A stretch of 64,000 bases of DNA from Haliotis asinina (taxonomy: Eukaryota > Mollusca > Gastropoda > Lepetellida > Haliotidae), in NCBI RefSeq assembly GCF_037392515.1, contig NC_090295.1:13969001-14033000 (forward strand). The letters are read 5' to 3'. How positions within the stretch are numbered: position 1 is the stretch's first letter; each line of letters starts with the position of its first letter. The notes below the pieces were generated by a model. That model was given only the letters and a program-made list of their open reading frames with translations. It was not told the DNA's origin and did not search any database. Below, in pieces: positions 48,337 through 63,300 of this stretch. A program made the translations under genes and the position numbers.

Positions 48337-51300
48337 TGGGATATATGCACCAGTATTTAAATATGTTTGAAATGTAGGACATAACATGTTACGGGATATA
48401 TTTCACAAATTCTTAGATTTAGTTTTTTCCCTGAGTGCTCAACCTCAGTTTTGTGGTGTAGGTCGTATGCTTAAATATGGGAGTGGTATGAAGATTAATG
48501 ATAAGTAGACATACGGTCACACTGTCATCAAGTAATATTGAGTTTTAATGTTTGACCACATACATTGTGGAGATGACCCTGAACTTGCAGATGCATACCA
48601 TAGCTATATTGTCAGGTTACAGCCTTGAAAGAAATGAAAGCCAGCTGTGGAGTGATGTGGACATGAAGGAATGTCTGGCTTGATTATGTTTGTGCTGAGT
48701 CACAACTCAAACATTACACTATACGTATATGCAAAAAAACAAGAAGAGAAACCAGTGGTTGTATATCTGACATGTGTATGGTCGTGATGTAGGTGGTGAT
48801 TATCTTTCTCTGAATTACCCTCAAACTATTCGTATGGGAGGAATGTTTTGACTTTTAAGAAAATGGTTTAAGAATAACAAATTGTTATTACACAATTGTT
48901 ATTAACTATACTGGCATAAGTGTCTATTGTTATTTACTATACTGGTATAATTCTCTATGATAATAATTAATGGTTTAAATGATAATTTCTAAAAAATAGT
49001 AAATGACTGTACACTGTCAACTGTCACTTGTTAATCTTTCCTTTAGAAGGATACAATTACTATACATCCACCGGCTTAACATTCTGTACAGCCTTGGAGG
49101 AAGGGTACTTATTATGTAACAGTGCATTGATGATGTTGAGATAAAATCCCAGTACAACAAATTATGTATTTTTTGTTGACTGGATATTCAGTATGTGACT
49201 AAATGATTTTCGTACCAGGAAAATAGGTAGTACATAGACTTACCAAATTTCAGTAAAGACAAGGAAATAAGCACCCATCTAAGAGTAAGTGATATTAGAT
49301 ATGCAGAAAAATATAAAATGCCTGAACATGTATAATTATGTAATTAACTGTTACATTTTGAAGATACAGATAAAGAATTATATTCATAAGATAGCAGCTT
49401 ATTATAAACAATACATTGTGCATGTGTGGAAGACTGGATGATCTGGCGAGAGTTTTGGAATATCAGAGTTTGGATGGTGACAAGCTGTTTCTCAGTTAAC
49501 ACACATGAAAATGCTCAACACATGCTTTGGTATTAACTGGAACTGGTCCATGAGGCCAGGAGGGATGGAGAAGGGGTGTTGGTGACATCAGCAAGGAAAC
49601 CCGATAGCCTAGCACTTGCTTAGTACATACTTGGTGTGTGCCTCCATATGGCAGGCTGGTCCAGACCAATGGTAAGCCAGCCAGGCTCCCAGCAGCCTTC
49701 AGTGAGGGGGCAGCTTCTGCTCACAGCAAAGTTTCCAAGTCCCCACCCGGTGGAGGGTATATTGGAGTGGGGTTGGGAATTACTACTTGTGAAGTGGAAA
49801 GTTTCATGAAGTTGTTTCATATCCTGTTGCTAAGAGCAGATTTCATGGATTGAACAAACTTAAACCATATAGAATCATGGAGAGGAGCAGAAGACGAAGG
49901 CACAGTGCTCCTCCACATTTACGTAGTAGGTATAATATATCCCTCATTATAACGCCATTTTTGCCCTTTGCTTCCATGGATGTTGGGAACATATTGAATT
50001 CATCTGGATTGTGTCATATACTTGTGAGCTACTTTCAAGTGTGGATTCTGTCATTTTTATCTTGTGAAAGATGATTCCCGGATTTGTGCTATAGTGAGGT
50101 TGGAATGTGTGGCTAATAATAGCAGTTCATGTCATGAGAAGATGGTATTGTCAGCTTCCCAGCATGTGAGGACTGTACACCTCATATTGTACAAGTATTT
50201 GGGATCTGGGATGGTAGAATGTTTGACTAACTACTAAATAGATATTCAACAAGAGAATCACACAGTGACCTCTGTCTTGTGTAATTGTGAGGATGATAAG
50301 CTGAAGTGTGCACTCAGGATATTGGCCAGCCAGTGACCTTGACCCCACAGTTATTTAAGTCATTGCCTGTTCAAGAAATCAGAACATTCCTCACTGGGTT
50401 AAGACATGACTTAGCTGAGCCTGTGGTTATTAAGTAATATGATTGTGATATAACATAATACTAGTAACAAAAAAAAAGACTGAAAAAGTGTTGGACATAT
50501 TTAACCTTCTAGAAGTTTCTATGGAATTTGTTACATATTGTTTTTTCACCAATATGGCTGCTTTTGAATATTCTTAGAATTATACCTGTTTTCTTCAGAA
50601 CCTGCATCAGCAGGCAACTTAACTGGAAAGGATGCAAAACAAAAGGGAGGAAAAAAGAAACTGAGAGACTTGAACCGAAAGGGGGATGAAAAAGAAGGAA
50701 CAGACATGGACGCATTCTTAGATGCTGAGGTAATGTTTTTTTAAAAATGGATTTGTTCATATATTTTGCAACTTTTGTTAAATATATGGTTTAACATTCT
50801 CTCAAGCCATTACATAATGAGCAAGACAAGGCGTCATTAAATAGGAATTTATGTGTTATATGATAACAAGTTATAAATACTGCGCCTGCAATATTGTCTA
50901 GGGCAGGATGACCCCTCGGAGCTGTGCATATGTCTGCCATGTTATGTGTTCAAGTATCTGGTACTTGGTTAACATAATGGCAAGCTTAAATATACTGCAA
51001 ATTTGTTTACATGAAAGACCTTTTAGAGCTAAATGTTTATGCTAATGATGAAACTGATATTAATTTTTTTGGGTGAGGTCTTTGTTGGTGATTTTTCTCA
51101 TCATTTTGCGTATTGAAAGTCTCTTGCGTCTGCTCTATAGAAATGACAACATGGACATGCCTTGGTGTCTAATTCTAGAATGCGTCATTATAACACATTA
51201 TCAATTGGATGTTTGAACAGGACATACGGCTCTGTGGCCAACTTGACCAGGCAACATATAAAGTATACTTGGAAGCATTATGATTCAATGTAAATTTTGA

Positions 51301-54300
51301 AAAAAATGTTAATATTGTTTTGCTGAACAAAATAAAACTTTGTTTGCATCATATTTAGAAAATTATTTTCTGCACCCAGAACATCACTGAATCTTGGGTT
51401 GAGACTGAAATTGTCTGTTCCTTTTACTCTAAAGATTCTTCTATGAACTTTTGGGCATCATCTTTTTAATTTTTTTGTGTGTAAATATGATGAAGAGTTT
51501 TGTTATTTTATGACACTACAGATGTGAAGTCAACTTAATTGACTACTACAAGTGTATTTTTGTTTACATTAAAGTCTGGAAGTTATGCAAAACACTTTCA
51601 CAGAAGAAAAGGGAAGTAATAGATATTAACTAGTAGAACAAAATGAATGAAGAGAATCAACTAGTAGAACAAAATGCATGAAGAGATGACACAGAATAAG
51701 TTTTGAGTGTATGCTGTTTGTGTTTGTGACCCATGAAGGTCTGGGCTAGAATAGGCCTTCAGCAACCCAGACTTGCCACAAATGGCGACTATGCTTGTTG
51801 TAAGAGGTGACTAATGGGATTGGGTGGTCAGGTTCAGTGTTAGACACAAATCATCAGTTTCAATTTGGACAAATCGATGCTCACTAAACTCACTCACTGC
51901 TCGTGTTTGTAGAATGCCCAGAGTGAACTGAAAGGTGATGAAGTGAAGGAGGCTCCTGCCCGGGTGGAGGAAGTCAAAACAGAGGTGAAGATCCCACCAG
52001 CAGAACCGGTGAATAATGTTGCTGATGTGGGCAAGGAAAATAAAATGCCGAATGTAGAAATAGAAATCAAAAACTCTGAAGAAAGTGAAGTTAGCCGTAA
52101 AAATGCCAAAAATGAGGAAAAGACAAATGAGGTGACAACGACAGAGGAGAACTCAGTTGAAAAGAAGCAAACTCTAAAGTACAAGTACAAGGAAGGTAAG
52201 ATATCGAAGCTTTCCACATTTCTGTTTGGATGATATCGCTGGAATATTTCTAAAAGTAGCATAAAGCCGAACTGATGACTCAGGTTTGGGGCAAAACAGT
52301 TGTGCTTGCAAATTCATTCATGATGTATTGCGGCTTTAGGCACAAGTATTTGTTACCCAACAAGTACTGTGTGATACCATTTTATAAGTCTGTACCCTGC
52401 ATTTTATTTGTGAAGTCCTTACCTTGCCTATTATTCTGAACCTCTTTGGGTCAACAGTGAGAATTTTGCACCTGGCCATGTTTTATCTTCAAAGTTGAGA
52501 TTCATTAATTCAGTTCAAGATAAGAATGTTGGGCCTCTGTTAACATGTGAAAATCATACATATAATTTTTTTTATGGAGAGTAGGCTTCAGAAAGGAGTG
52601 TTATTGCTTTTATAATGGCAACAGAAGTTTTATGATAATTGATTGCTTTTGTAAAATATATCTCTACTTTAATTGACGGTGCTTTCATTGTGCTCAGACC
52701 AGTGGAGTCCCTTAAACCCTGAGGGCAAGATGACGTATGACCGTGAGTTCCTGCTACAACTTCAGTACTCCAAAGACTCAATGAAGAAGCCTGATTCTCT
52801 TCCCAACTTCCCGGAAATCATTCCTGATAAGGTAGGACAATATATTCAAGATATTTCTATAAATTATAAGTCAAGAGTCACATTTGACAACATTTAGGCC
52901 AGCTGTTGACATTACATTTGATGACAGTTTTAGAATATTTTGCTGCTTTGTTGTTCCAGCCTCCAAAGCAAGGCATGGACATGAGGGGTGGAGGGGGCGG
53001 TGGCGGAGGCTACGGCCATGTACCAGACTTCACACCTGGCTTCCTTAGGCCATCCAGAGGGGTAAGTTGTTGGCTTAAGATAAAGTAGGAGTTACAAGCA
53101 TACCTAATCAGTTTAAGATTTTTCCTTACCCTGACTCGTGCTTATTTTTCTTGTCTCTTTATATGCGAATGAACTAGTAACACTTGAATCCCTTGTAGTT
53201 CCCGTAAAGAGGACATAAAAGTTCACTTGCCCTTGATCTGCCCCCCCCCCCTTTTCCTGCCCCCCCCCAAAAAAAACTGTTATAAATCATTCAGGCAGTT
53301 TATATAATTCAAAAGTTAAAGGATCCAGTACAACTTGTTTGATGGTGTGTTGACAATCCCCACGCAGGTAAGGTCTTCTTAAACTTGAGTGTCACTATGT
53401 CTGCAAATTCAGTTCACATGAAGCATTGGTTTGCCTATCTTACTCTGTTATTTATATCAATGTGCCCCTCTGCTATCCAACATTGAAACAATCCCCTTAT
53501 TTACTAAATATTGATGAGAGATGGTTTTAGTCACTTTTCACCAACAAGTATGTAAATGAAGGGAGATTTTTTTTGTTATTGTTGCCTGGCTTGGAATCTG
53601 ATGCAAGAGTTTATTTTCAGATGGGCAGTGGAGGTGGCGGTGGAGGCGGTGGTAGTGGAGGTGGCTCGATGGGCAAGCGAGGCAGCCAGCAGCGTAACCG
53701 AAGTGACGTTAGGGTCATCAAGAATGTTTCAATCCAGCTGGATGTCAAGCTTCATCATTCAGAAAATGCCTGGAAACCAACCAATCAGAAGTCAGAAGAA
53801 GAGAAGAAGTCTGATGAATTCAAGACCAATGTATGATTCTATTACCTTCTGTAATATAATTACAACACTTGCTTTAAGGTTTGAAGTGGTTAGTGGTTAA
53901 AGTGTTCGCTCATGTGGAAGACCTAGGTCCCAGTTCCGAACATGTGTATAATGTGTGAAGCCTATTTCTGGTATGCCCCGCCATGTTATTGCTGGAATAT
54001 TACTAAAAGCGGTGTAAAACTAAAACTCACTCACCCATAGAACAAGTTTACAGCAAGACCTATTTGTTAATGATTGTCTAATAAATTCCAAGAGGTCCAT
54101 GTTGGCACAATATTTGCACAAAGATAAAGTAGATACCTCAAAGTATACATGGAACAAAAAGTTGAAATATTTGGCACTGAAGATCATGCTATGCTGGCAG
54201 CAGGCTTTAAATTCTCTATGAAGAGAAATATTGCTATTTTGAATACATTTGGTTATTATTTTGTCCTAAGTTACTCGAGTGGTGTTTGTCTTTTTCAGGA

Positions 54301-57300
54301 TTTGTATCGCAAAGTGAGAAGTATATTGAACAAGTTGACCCCACAGAAATTCCAGACATTGATTAAACAAGTGCAGAACCTGGTTATTGACACTGAAGAC
54401 AGACTGAAGGGGGTAACAGATATTATATTTGAAAAGGTGAGACATCCAACATTTCTCTTTGTGAGGTATTGAGACGTTTAAATGAATTTTAACAATGAAC
54501 TCATGGCACGTGACATGGTTGTTGTACATGGACCTAGTGTTGGGAATTGACCTCTAAAGCCAAAAATTACCAAGGTCACCTACCGATAATTCATGGATAA
54601 ATGACTGACCACAAGCCTAGATTTATGCACACAAGACTAGCTACTACTGAATAGAGCTTTGTTTCGATGTGGATTCTTACATCATTATTGCAGTTAGGGC
54701 AGGAATGGAATTTGAAGACATCCAAGACCTAGCTAACAGCGACTCAAAAATCAAAACATTATTATAGCATTCATTCTGTCCTTCCGTCCAGAAACTTAGC
54801 ATATCTCTTGAAGTTTACATCCTTGGTTCACCAAACTTCACTCATATGTTAGTCATTACCCATTGATGTGCCTTTTGCTGTTGTGAAGTATTTTTTCCCA
54901 ATTTTGTTTTTCTTTACTGTTTCCATGGAAACACAACTTGGTTCCAAATGTGTTTGATGGTTTTGTCTGGTGCATATATATTAAAATTTCATGCCAGGTT
55001 CACCAAACTTAATACAAAAGTTAATCAAGACCCACACGTGATCAGATTTATTTTCTTTATCTACATGGGTTGTTTTCTTGATCTCAGAAATACAAATATA
55101 CTTCTAATTCATTGTAAATAGTTAATTTCTTCATTTCATGTATACGAATAAAGGAGTACATGGCAAAACTATTATTTAACATGTATAAAGTTTTGTAGAG
55201 TCAAGGAGAAAGTTTTATGAGCTGCTGGTCCTTGTCACATTATATATCAATGTCAGTCATGTATGTGAGCTGTACTCAGGTCTACATTTGTTTTGCTATC
55301 CCAAATGTACCTGTAAGTGAACTGGTTTTACTGAACTTATTACTGGATTCTTTGCTCTTACTGTAAATACATTCATTTTTTTTTCTAATTTCAGGCTATT
55401 AGTGAGCCTGCCTTCAGTGTGGCTTATGCAAACATGTGCAGATATTTATTAACGGTAAGTACCATATTCTTACCTGTCTTGAAAACATGTCAGGATACAT
55501 GTGTATCCCTGCTGGCTCTGAATGTTAAATATATTGTTGAAATAATGAAAGTTGCAAGGTGGCATTTATTGAAAATGTCAAATATAGCAGTTTTTTTTAT
55601 TTCTCTAATATTTGGAGGAAGTTCAATGTTCTCAATTTCATTCCAGCTTAAAGTGCCCTCTGACAGCAAACAAGGGGAAACAGTTAATTTCCGTGTGATA
55701 TTATTAACAAGATGTCAGCGTGAGTTTGAAAAAGATAATGATGCCCAAGTGGATCTCGACCGGAGGAAAAAGGCTATAGAGGAAGCTGACCCAGTATGTA
55801 TTTTCTGTTAACAATATCTATGAAAGAGATCGTCCAGATTGATGCATTTGATGTACACTGGAGTTATTTACCTCTGTTCATGTAAGGCATGATTGTTGTA
55901 AGAAATGAGATGACAGGATCGGATGGTCCAAGTAAAGTTACTTATATATTATAGCTGGAATATTAATCAAACAAGTCAACACATTAGTTATGAACATTTA
56001 TTGTGTGCGAAATATTCTCTTTTTTTCAAAAATAAAAATTGATGGTAAAACGAAAGCAGAAACCAGATTACTGCATTATGATTTGATATTGCTCTGAAGT
56101 GGATCAAGCTAAAGTACTATTTTGTGATGTTTTCCCCAGGAGAAGAAGAAAGAATTGAAGGAAGAACTGGAAATTGCTGCCACCACAGCAAGACGGAGAT
56201 CTATAGGGAACATCAGGTACTAGAGTGATAGTGGTTTTACATAAACTGGATCTTGCCAGGTTCATCAAAATCTACAACACAAAGATAACACCCAATGCTG
56301 GGATTGGTTTACTCACTTGTCCAAGATTCGATTAGATCTAGGTCATTGTGATATTTTGCTGACACCTAGTAAACGCTCGGTTTCTGATGTCATGTGTTTT
56401 TCCAAACATTTAATTTTTCCTTATCCTGACTCATGCTTATTTGCTTGGGTGACAGACAAGTGAGGACAAGGGATGCTTTGGTTACAGCGGTGGGAAGTAA
56501 GTTATGTCTAACAAGATGTGTGGCGGAAAATAAGGGAAGTAACTCAAGGTTGAGATGTTGTACATTTGCTTCAAGGGAATTAAGAGATTCAAGTTTCCTC
56601 TGAACTGTTTGAAAGAGGAGAGATAAGCTAAAAAGCATGAGTCAGGATAAGTATAAAATATCAATTTTATCATAAAATTACGTTTTTGTGCAAAGATCTG
56701 AATTAGGAAATCAATTTGTCATTTTGAATGTGGAACACCATTAATTGATGTATATTGTCTAATATTGCAATCTGACTATTTGATAAGTGTATGTTGTTCC
56801 AAAGTTTTAGAATGCTGTTTGATGTCCAATTTTCGGAGGAAGAAATTAATGTCTAATGGGGTACATTTATAGCCTTATTCTGTCTGCTATGATACCCACT
56901 TGATTGTCAGTTATTTTTCCCAGACATGGAGAAGGAGATGCAAAAGGGTTTTAGCTCCTGACAGAGATCATGGGGACAATTTTTTTGTCACAAACAAAAT
57001 TTGGTATGATTTTAAGGGACACAAGTGAATTGATGGAGATCGAAAACTGAAACAGTGTTACGATTCTTTACAGAGTTGTGGCCCTTGTCATATGTTTCTT
57101 GCCTTGATTATATCCCCAATGGGACAGATCTTTTCAAACCATTATAGATGAGGAGTGTCATGGTGGAGGTTGAAAAAAACACTGGTGGGGAGAGATTTAT
57201 CACCATGTCTTCTTGTCAAATATGTTTATTGTATGGCACCTGTGCTTTCAAAGCACTACATTTTTTATCATTTGCTGTCAAGTTCTTTTTTTAATGTATT

Positions 57301-60300
57301 TGCTGTGTTTAGCCCTAACTCCTCAAAAACATGTCAGATATTGACATAGCACACAACTGAAATAATGTGGACAGATTTTATGACATGTTAACCAATGCAG
57401 ATAGTGTATGAAATTATCTTATGGCCTTTCTCAATTTTTTTTCAGGTTTATAGGAGAGTTATTCAAGTTGAAAATGTTGACAGAAAATATTATGCATGAC
57501 TGTGTGTTCAAGTTGTTACGATCTCGAGATGAGGAGAACCTGGAATGCCTGTGTCGACTTCTCACCACCATTGGCAAAGAATTAGAGTCCGACAAAGCCA
57601 AGGTAACCATGTGGACTATTTTGATGTTGGCTGTATTTTCAGTGGGACAGTGGGGTAGCCAAGTGGTTAAAGCATTCATGCCAAACCCCCAGGTTCAAAT
57701 ACCCTCATTGGATACACTGTGTGAAGTTGACAGTGACCTGAGATCTGTACTTAACTTTCATTTTCTTTTCTTAGCTTGTGCCCAGTAAACACGTACTAGT
57801 TTGTAATGTTATCAACTCGTAATGGTCTTAGTTCATTATCCACCACCATTGTGAACAAGTATGATTCCCAAAATCATTAGTCCAGTGGTTAAAGTGTTCA
57901 CTTGTCACCCTAAAGTTCTGGATTCAGTGCAGTGTGTGAAACCCATTTCTTATGTTTATTGCTTAAAGCAGTGTAAAAGTTTTCCATCACTCTTTTCTGC
58001 CCATGTACTAAGTATTACATGGCAGTTTTGTGCAATGGCATTAAGGACATCTTTGTAGTTATTACTGCAATGTGCTTTTTATGTTTTATTTCGTATGTAA
58101 TATCATACTACAAAGATATATTGTGATTGATTCTGAAACAAGACTGATATAACATGAAGAGATTTTACATCCCCGTAATTATGCAATTAATGAAGTAGGT
58201 CTGACTTGTTTCAGTGAATCACTATATGCATTTGTTTTCCAGCCAAGAATGGACCAGTATTTCCAACAGATGAAGAAGATAGTTGCTGAGAAGAAAGTGT
58301 CCTCAAGATGCAGATTCATGCTGCAAGATGTTATAGAATTAAGAGATGTAAGCGTTTGTCATGGGAAACCGGGTCAGGTGGAAATGGAACCTGATGTTTA
58401 ATGTTTTCAGCTGGAATTGAGTGGGAATTCCTGGTTAGGTCTAAGCAAGATGTGATAGTGTTCACAGACCTGTTTAGTTCCAGGTCGGAGTTAGTCCTCA
58501 ACAAATTGTTGCCATGATAGGCAAGTAACAGGATTGGGTTGTCAGACACATGTCACTGAATGGATTGATGCTCATGCTGTTGATCTCTGGATTGTCTGGT
58601 ACAGACTCCATTACAGACCGCTGCCATATTGCTGGAATATTGCTGAGTGTGGTTTTATGCAACAAACTGACCAACATAACACTAAATGGCATGGTTAGAC
58701 ATGGTGATTTGGTTATCGACAGGTCGAGGTACCTGGACAAAATGGATCATTGTGTTATTGGCCCTGTTAAGTTGATGGAATATTGCTGAGTTCATTGATA
58801 AGTAACAATCCTGATTCGAGGTTCCATCACTGTTGCCAAAGTATTACCATTGTGACATAAGATGTTTACAAAAATAGTTTTGTCAGAACAGACTGCATGA
58901 TGATTAATTCCCATCTTAAGATCCATGTGGATTTCATGAATTCCTCGTTTCTGATGGTTTGTTTATTGACAAAATTGAATGACAACAGTACTACACTACC
59001 TACTCACAATACACTGTCGTGAGATGCCTTTTCTACTTCTTCAGAATAACTGGAAACCAAGGCGAGGAGATGACAACCCCAAAACCATTGACCAGATCCA
59101 CAAGGACGCCAAGCGCGAGGCTGTGGAACAGAACATGTTGACAGCACTACACATGGCAAATCAGCAACCACAACAGCACCATCAACCAAGACACAATAAG
59201 CGTAAGTATTTTAAATATAGATTAGAAACATGAAAATATATGTATAATGAGTTAGTGTTAATTATCAACTAAATATAGAACATGTTAATGATTTATTAAA
59301 ATGAACAGTATGCCCAGGGTTATCTACGTTGACTTTAATATTACTAACTCCAAATTGTCAGGGTAACACATACAAAACGAAAATAAGCAAAACACATTCA
59401 CTCCGAAGTGTAAAACATGGATGAGTTTACTCTGTAAACTGTGATGTATTTTAGTTGCCTCATGATACATTAGTGGGAAAGTAAGTGTTAATGTAGGTTA
59501 GATGTTATAGAGTTCACTTGTCACACCCAAGACGAAGAGGACTGGGGTAGGCTAGTGGTCAAAGCATTCACACTGAAGACCTGGTTCGATTCTATACATT
59601 AGTACTATTTGTGAAGCCCATTTCAGATGTGCCCAGCCTTCATATTGTACAAATATTGGGTTAAACCTGGTATTTGTCTGGACTTGCGCATAACTTTTTT
59701 TTTTGTGACAGGTCATTGAGCATTATTTTAACCTTGTATTGCAGCTACTAGAGGCCGACCTGGACAGGGTGGTGGAGGTAGTGGTGGCAACATGGAAGAG
59801 GGATGGAACACAGTCAGTAGCAAGGCCATCAGGAACATAGACAGAAATATTGATGTGTCCAAACTCAGGATAGAGAAGGTGAGAGAAGGACTTCTATACT
59901 GGGGCATGTGTGCTCCATGCCCTAAGGTAGACAGTAATGGTTGGAGTGTTTCTGCTTATTTTCCTTAATTCTCTCCCTTGCTTTCAGCAGTGAGAAATGA
60001 AAGTCTTGCCAGAGATTTCAAGACAACTTCTGTTTTGGTCTAAGGTCTTAATTGACAACATGAATCAAACCATTGGTTTAACTGACACAGCTCAAACTGT
60101 AGTCCACACAGTTTTTGTAGGATAGGTTCAGCAGCTCCTTTGAAATGAAGTTTGAAAAATGGAACTTGTGATCTTATCTCAAAGGGTCTACCCAAACAGA
60201 CAGTATGATGATTATTTCCCATCTTAAGATTCATGTGGATGTCATGAATTCCTCGTTTCTGATGGTTTGTTTGGAGACAAATGTTTTGATCTGATATGAT

Positions 60301-63300
60301 GGAACATCTATGTTTTTGTTTTATTTAGTTTTTCTTTTCACAAGAAAACTAAAAGCTCTGAACATGTCTATATGTATTAGAAAATGTTTAACAAGTAATT
60401 AATTAACTTTGTGCAGAATGCTGATGAGAACATCCAGCTTGGTCCAGCAAGGAGTTTCGGTGGCTGGGGAAGAGGCAGTAGTGGTGGAGGAAGCAGAGCT
60501 TCTAAGGAGGGTGACAAGCCAAACGCTCCTGGAAATAGGTGAGAAAGAAATGTCATCTTAAATTACAAAAGCTAAATGTTTGTGGACAGACTATATGATG
60601 ATTGATTCCCTTCTTAATTTCATGTGGATTTTGTGAATTCCTCGTTTCTGATAGTCTGTTTATGGGCACTATAATTTTTGTGTCTGACCTCAAGTTTCTG
60701 TTTTGCTGTTTAGATTTATGCAACATTATAACAGAGTTCCTTTGTGATTTTTACAGATTTTCTGCTTTGAGCAGAGAAGATGACCAGAGGTCTCGTGCAT
60801 TTGGTCGTGGTGTAAGTCCAGCTCGTGGAGATGGTCGCAATCGTGCCAACACGCCCGGTGCCTACAACCGAGGCAAGGTGATCAATCGGCCATCTCAGGA
60901 ATCTGAAAGAGAACGTGCCATTGCAAGTGCTAGGTACGTCACCTTTTATTGTTACTCTTAGGTCAAATGTAGAGGTAGCATCAAAAACAGGTCAAACGAT
61001 ACAACCATCCTTATTAACCATACTGCATATCTTGACCATGTTGAACACCAGAGCTTGTCACAGTCCATTAGACATGTGGTAAATACTCAAGCAGTTTGTA
61101 AGTGAACATGATACATTCTGTGGCTAGTTCCCTATCAACAGACCTCTGAAGGTCCTGGGGTAGAATAGGCCTTCAGCAACCCATGTTTGCCATAAAAGGC
61201 GACTGACTATGTTTGTCATAAGAGGCGACTAACGGGGTTGGGTGGTCAGGCTTGCTGACTTGGTTCACGCATGTCATCGGTTCCTGATGCACAGATCAGT
61301 GTTCCTGCTGTTGATCACTGGATTGTCTGGTCCAGTCTCGATTATTTACAGACCGCCGCCATATAGCTGGAACATTGCTGAGTGTGGCATAAAACTGAAC
61401 TCACTCATTCCATATCGACAAGAATTTTTGGAGGGTGGGAGGTGCCATACTAATTGCTGGATAACACATTTACTGCTGCTGAGAGATTCTAAAAAATGGG
61501 GATTTGTCTCGCATTTGGCCTAATATTATTGTAGTGCAGAAAGGGATCCCCTTTGATGACAAGGTAGTGAAAAATTGTAACCATAAGACATTAACATAAA
61601 CTCATGACAGTCATAGCACTATGATGACTTGAACTTGAGTCCTGTAGTCAGGCAAGGTATTAGCCCATTCACAAATTCATGGCAACCTTTCACTGATAAT
61701 ATAGCCTTTATATGATAATTCAGGTTCAGGTTGCATTTCAGTATAATGATCTAGGTAATTATCTGAACACAGGTGTGTACTTACTCTGCCATTATTGGGA
61801 AGTGCAAGCACAAAACTTATCACTGTTTGAAGAAAGATTGACATAGTTCAACTTAAGGTCATCATGGCTACCTCTTCCTGTGATTTCACAAGAACTAAAC
61901 AGCTATATATTCTGAAGAAATATTTACAACATTGTCTTAGTTGGAATAAATCACGGTCACTGTTACCTACACTCTGCTATAACAGGAGTATTGTGAGTGG
62001 CCGGGCTACTCCTCCTTCTGGAAACACAAGTAGAGAGGGAAGTAGGACACGGTCGTCACAAGAAGTAGAGAGACCTGCACCATCTTTGAAGGAATTGTCT
62101 GAGGAGGAGATGGAAAAGAAGACGTATTCAATAGTGGACGAATATTTGCATATACAAGATCGCAAGGTCAGTAAGCAAAATGGGTGATCAGGACAACTGC
62201 GGAGTCTTAATGAATTATCTTGCTTTGACATCTGACATAACATAAAACAAACATGAATTTTGATATTCAGAGGTAGGATATTTGAGAACTCTGACATATG
62301 AGGCATCTTCTACCAATCAAAACTTCGCATCATTTAAATGAAAAGGTACATTTGAAGAAGAAAAAGTATGTATGTATATACCGTCTAAACCGCCTGCGTT
62401 GGGACCATTAAAGAGTGCCCATATAGTGGATGTGCTGTTTTAGGGAACTTTTCTCTTTTCAACATGAGAATGATCTGTGTGAAAGACTAAACAGCTATTT
62501 AAGTAATCTTCAAAGCCATTTTGACACAGCATGCGACTGATTAATTGAAACGCCAATTATACTTTATGATACACGTGACACATACTTAACTTTACCTCCT
62601 TACCTTTAACCATACTGCACAAAACTTTAATCCACTGTGTTAATATAATACGTTCCGCCAATGAACAGCAGTCAAGGTAGCGGATGCTGATTTTGTGAGC
62701 ATTAATTATTGTACAGTCAATCAATCAGGCAGTCTTTATTGTGCTGAAATACAGAATAGACTGACACTAGATTAAAGGATGTGTAAATGATAAAAATAAA
62801 GTAGCTTCTGCTGTTAACAAATTTTAGTGCTGACTTTGAGATCATGCCAGATTGGAGGGTTACCTGTTTTGAGGACTTAAATTGTTTAGTTTCTAGTTTC
62901 TCTTGCTATATATACAATGTAAGTTGTGTGAGAGTGTTCATCAGGTCTGTCGCCTGGCTAATCATATCTGTATGATATGTTGTTTCCCTCTGCTAACATG
63001 ATTGTGATGTATTTTCCAGGAGGCTATTCAGTGTGTACAGGAGTTGAACTCGCCCAAAACCATCCATTTCTTTGTGTATTTTGCAATTAACCATGTGCTG
63101 GAGAGGTCGAAGCAAGCTCGCCAACAAACTGGGCACCTGCTCCATGATTTAATCAACCAGAAAATCATCTCTGTTGACACTTACTTGCAAGGGTGAGCAT
63201 TTGTCTTTATTGAAAACATTTTCTGGGGGGAAAAAAGACAAAATGGACAGGTATTCTTAAAACACAGAACCATGTGTGCAAGTAATTTAAATTGTCGTGT

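Larger units (their letters stand above)
41947..50598 (+). other. Largest resolved eIF4G intron (8.65 kb)
   Basis: Contains a transposase fragment, two SINEs, a miRNA-like hairpin, a hAT-like MITE, a candidate alternative first exon (46572), a long perfect palindrome (47174), a T35 tract (48301) and a GC-rich block (49550-49930). The phases of exons 10 and 11 fit direct splicing, so no extra coding exon is required. Confidence 0.6.
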
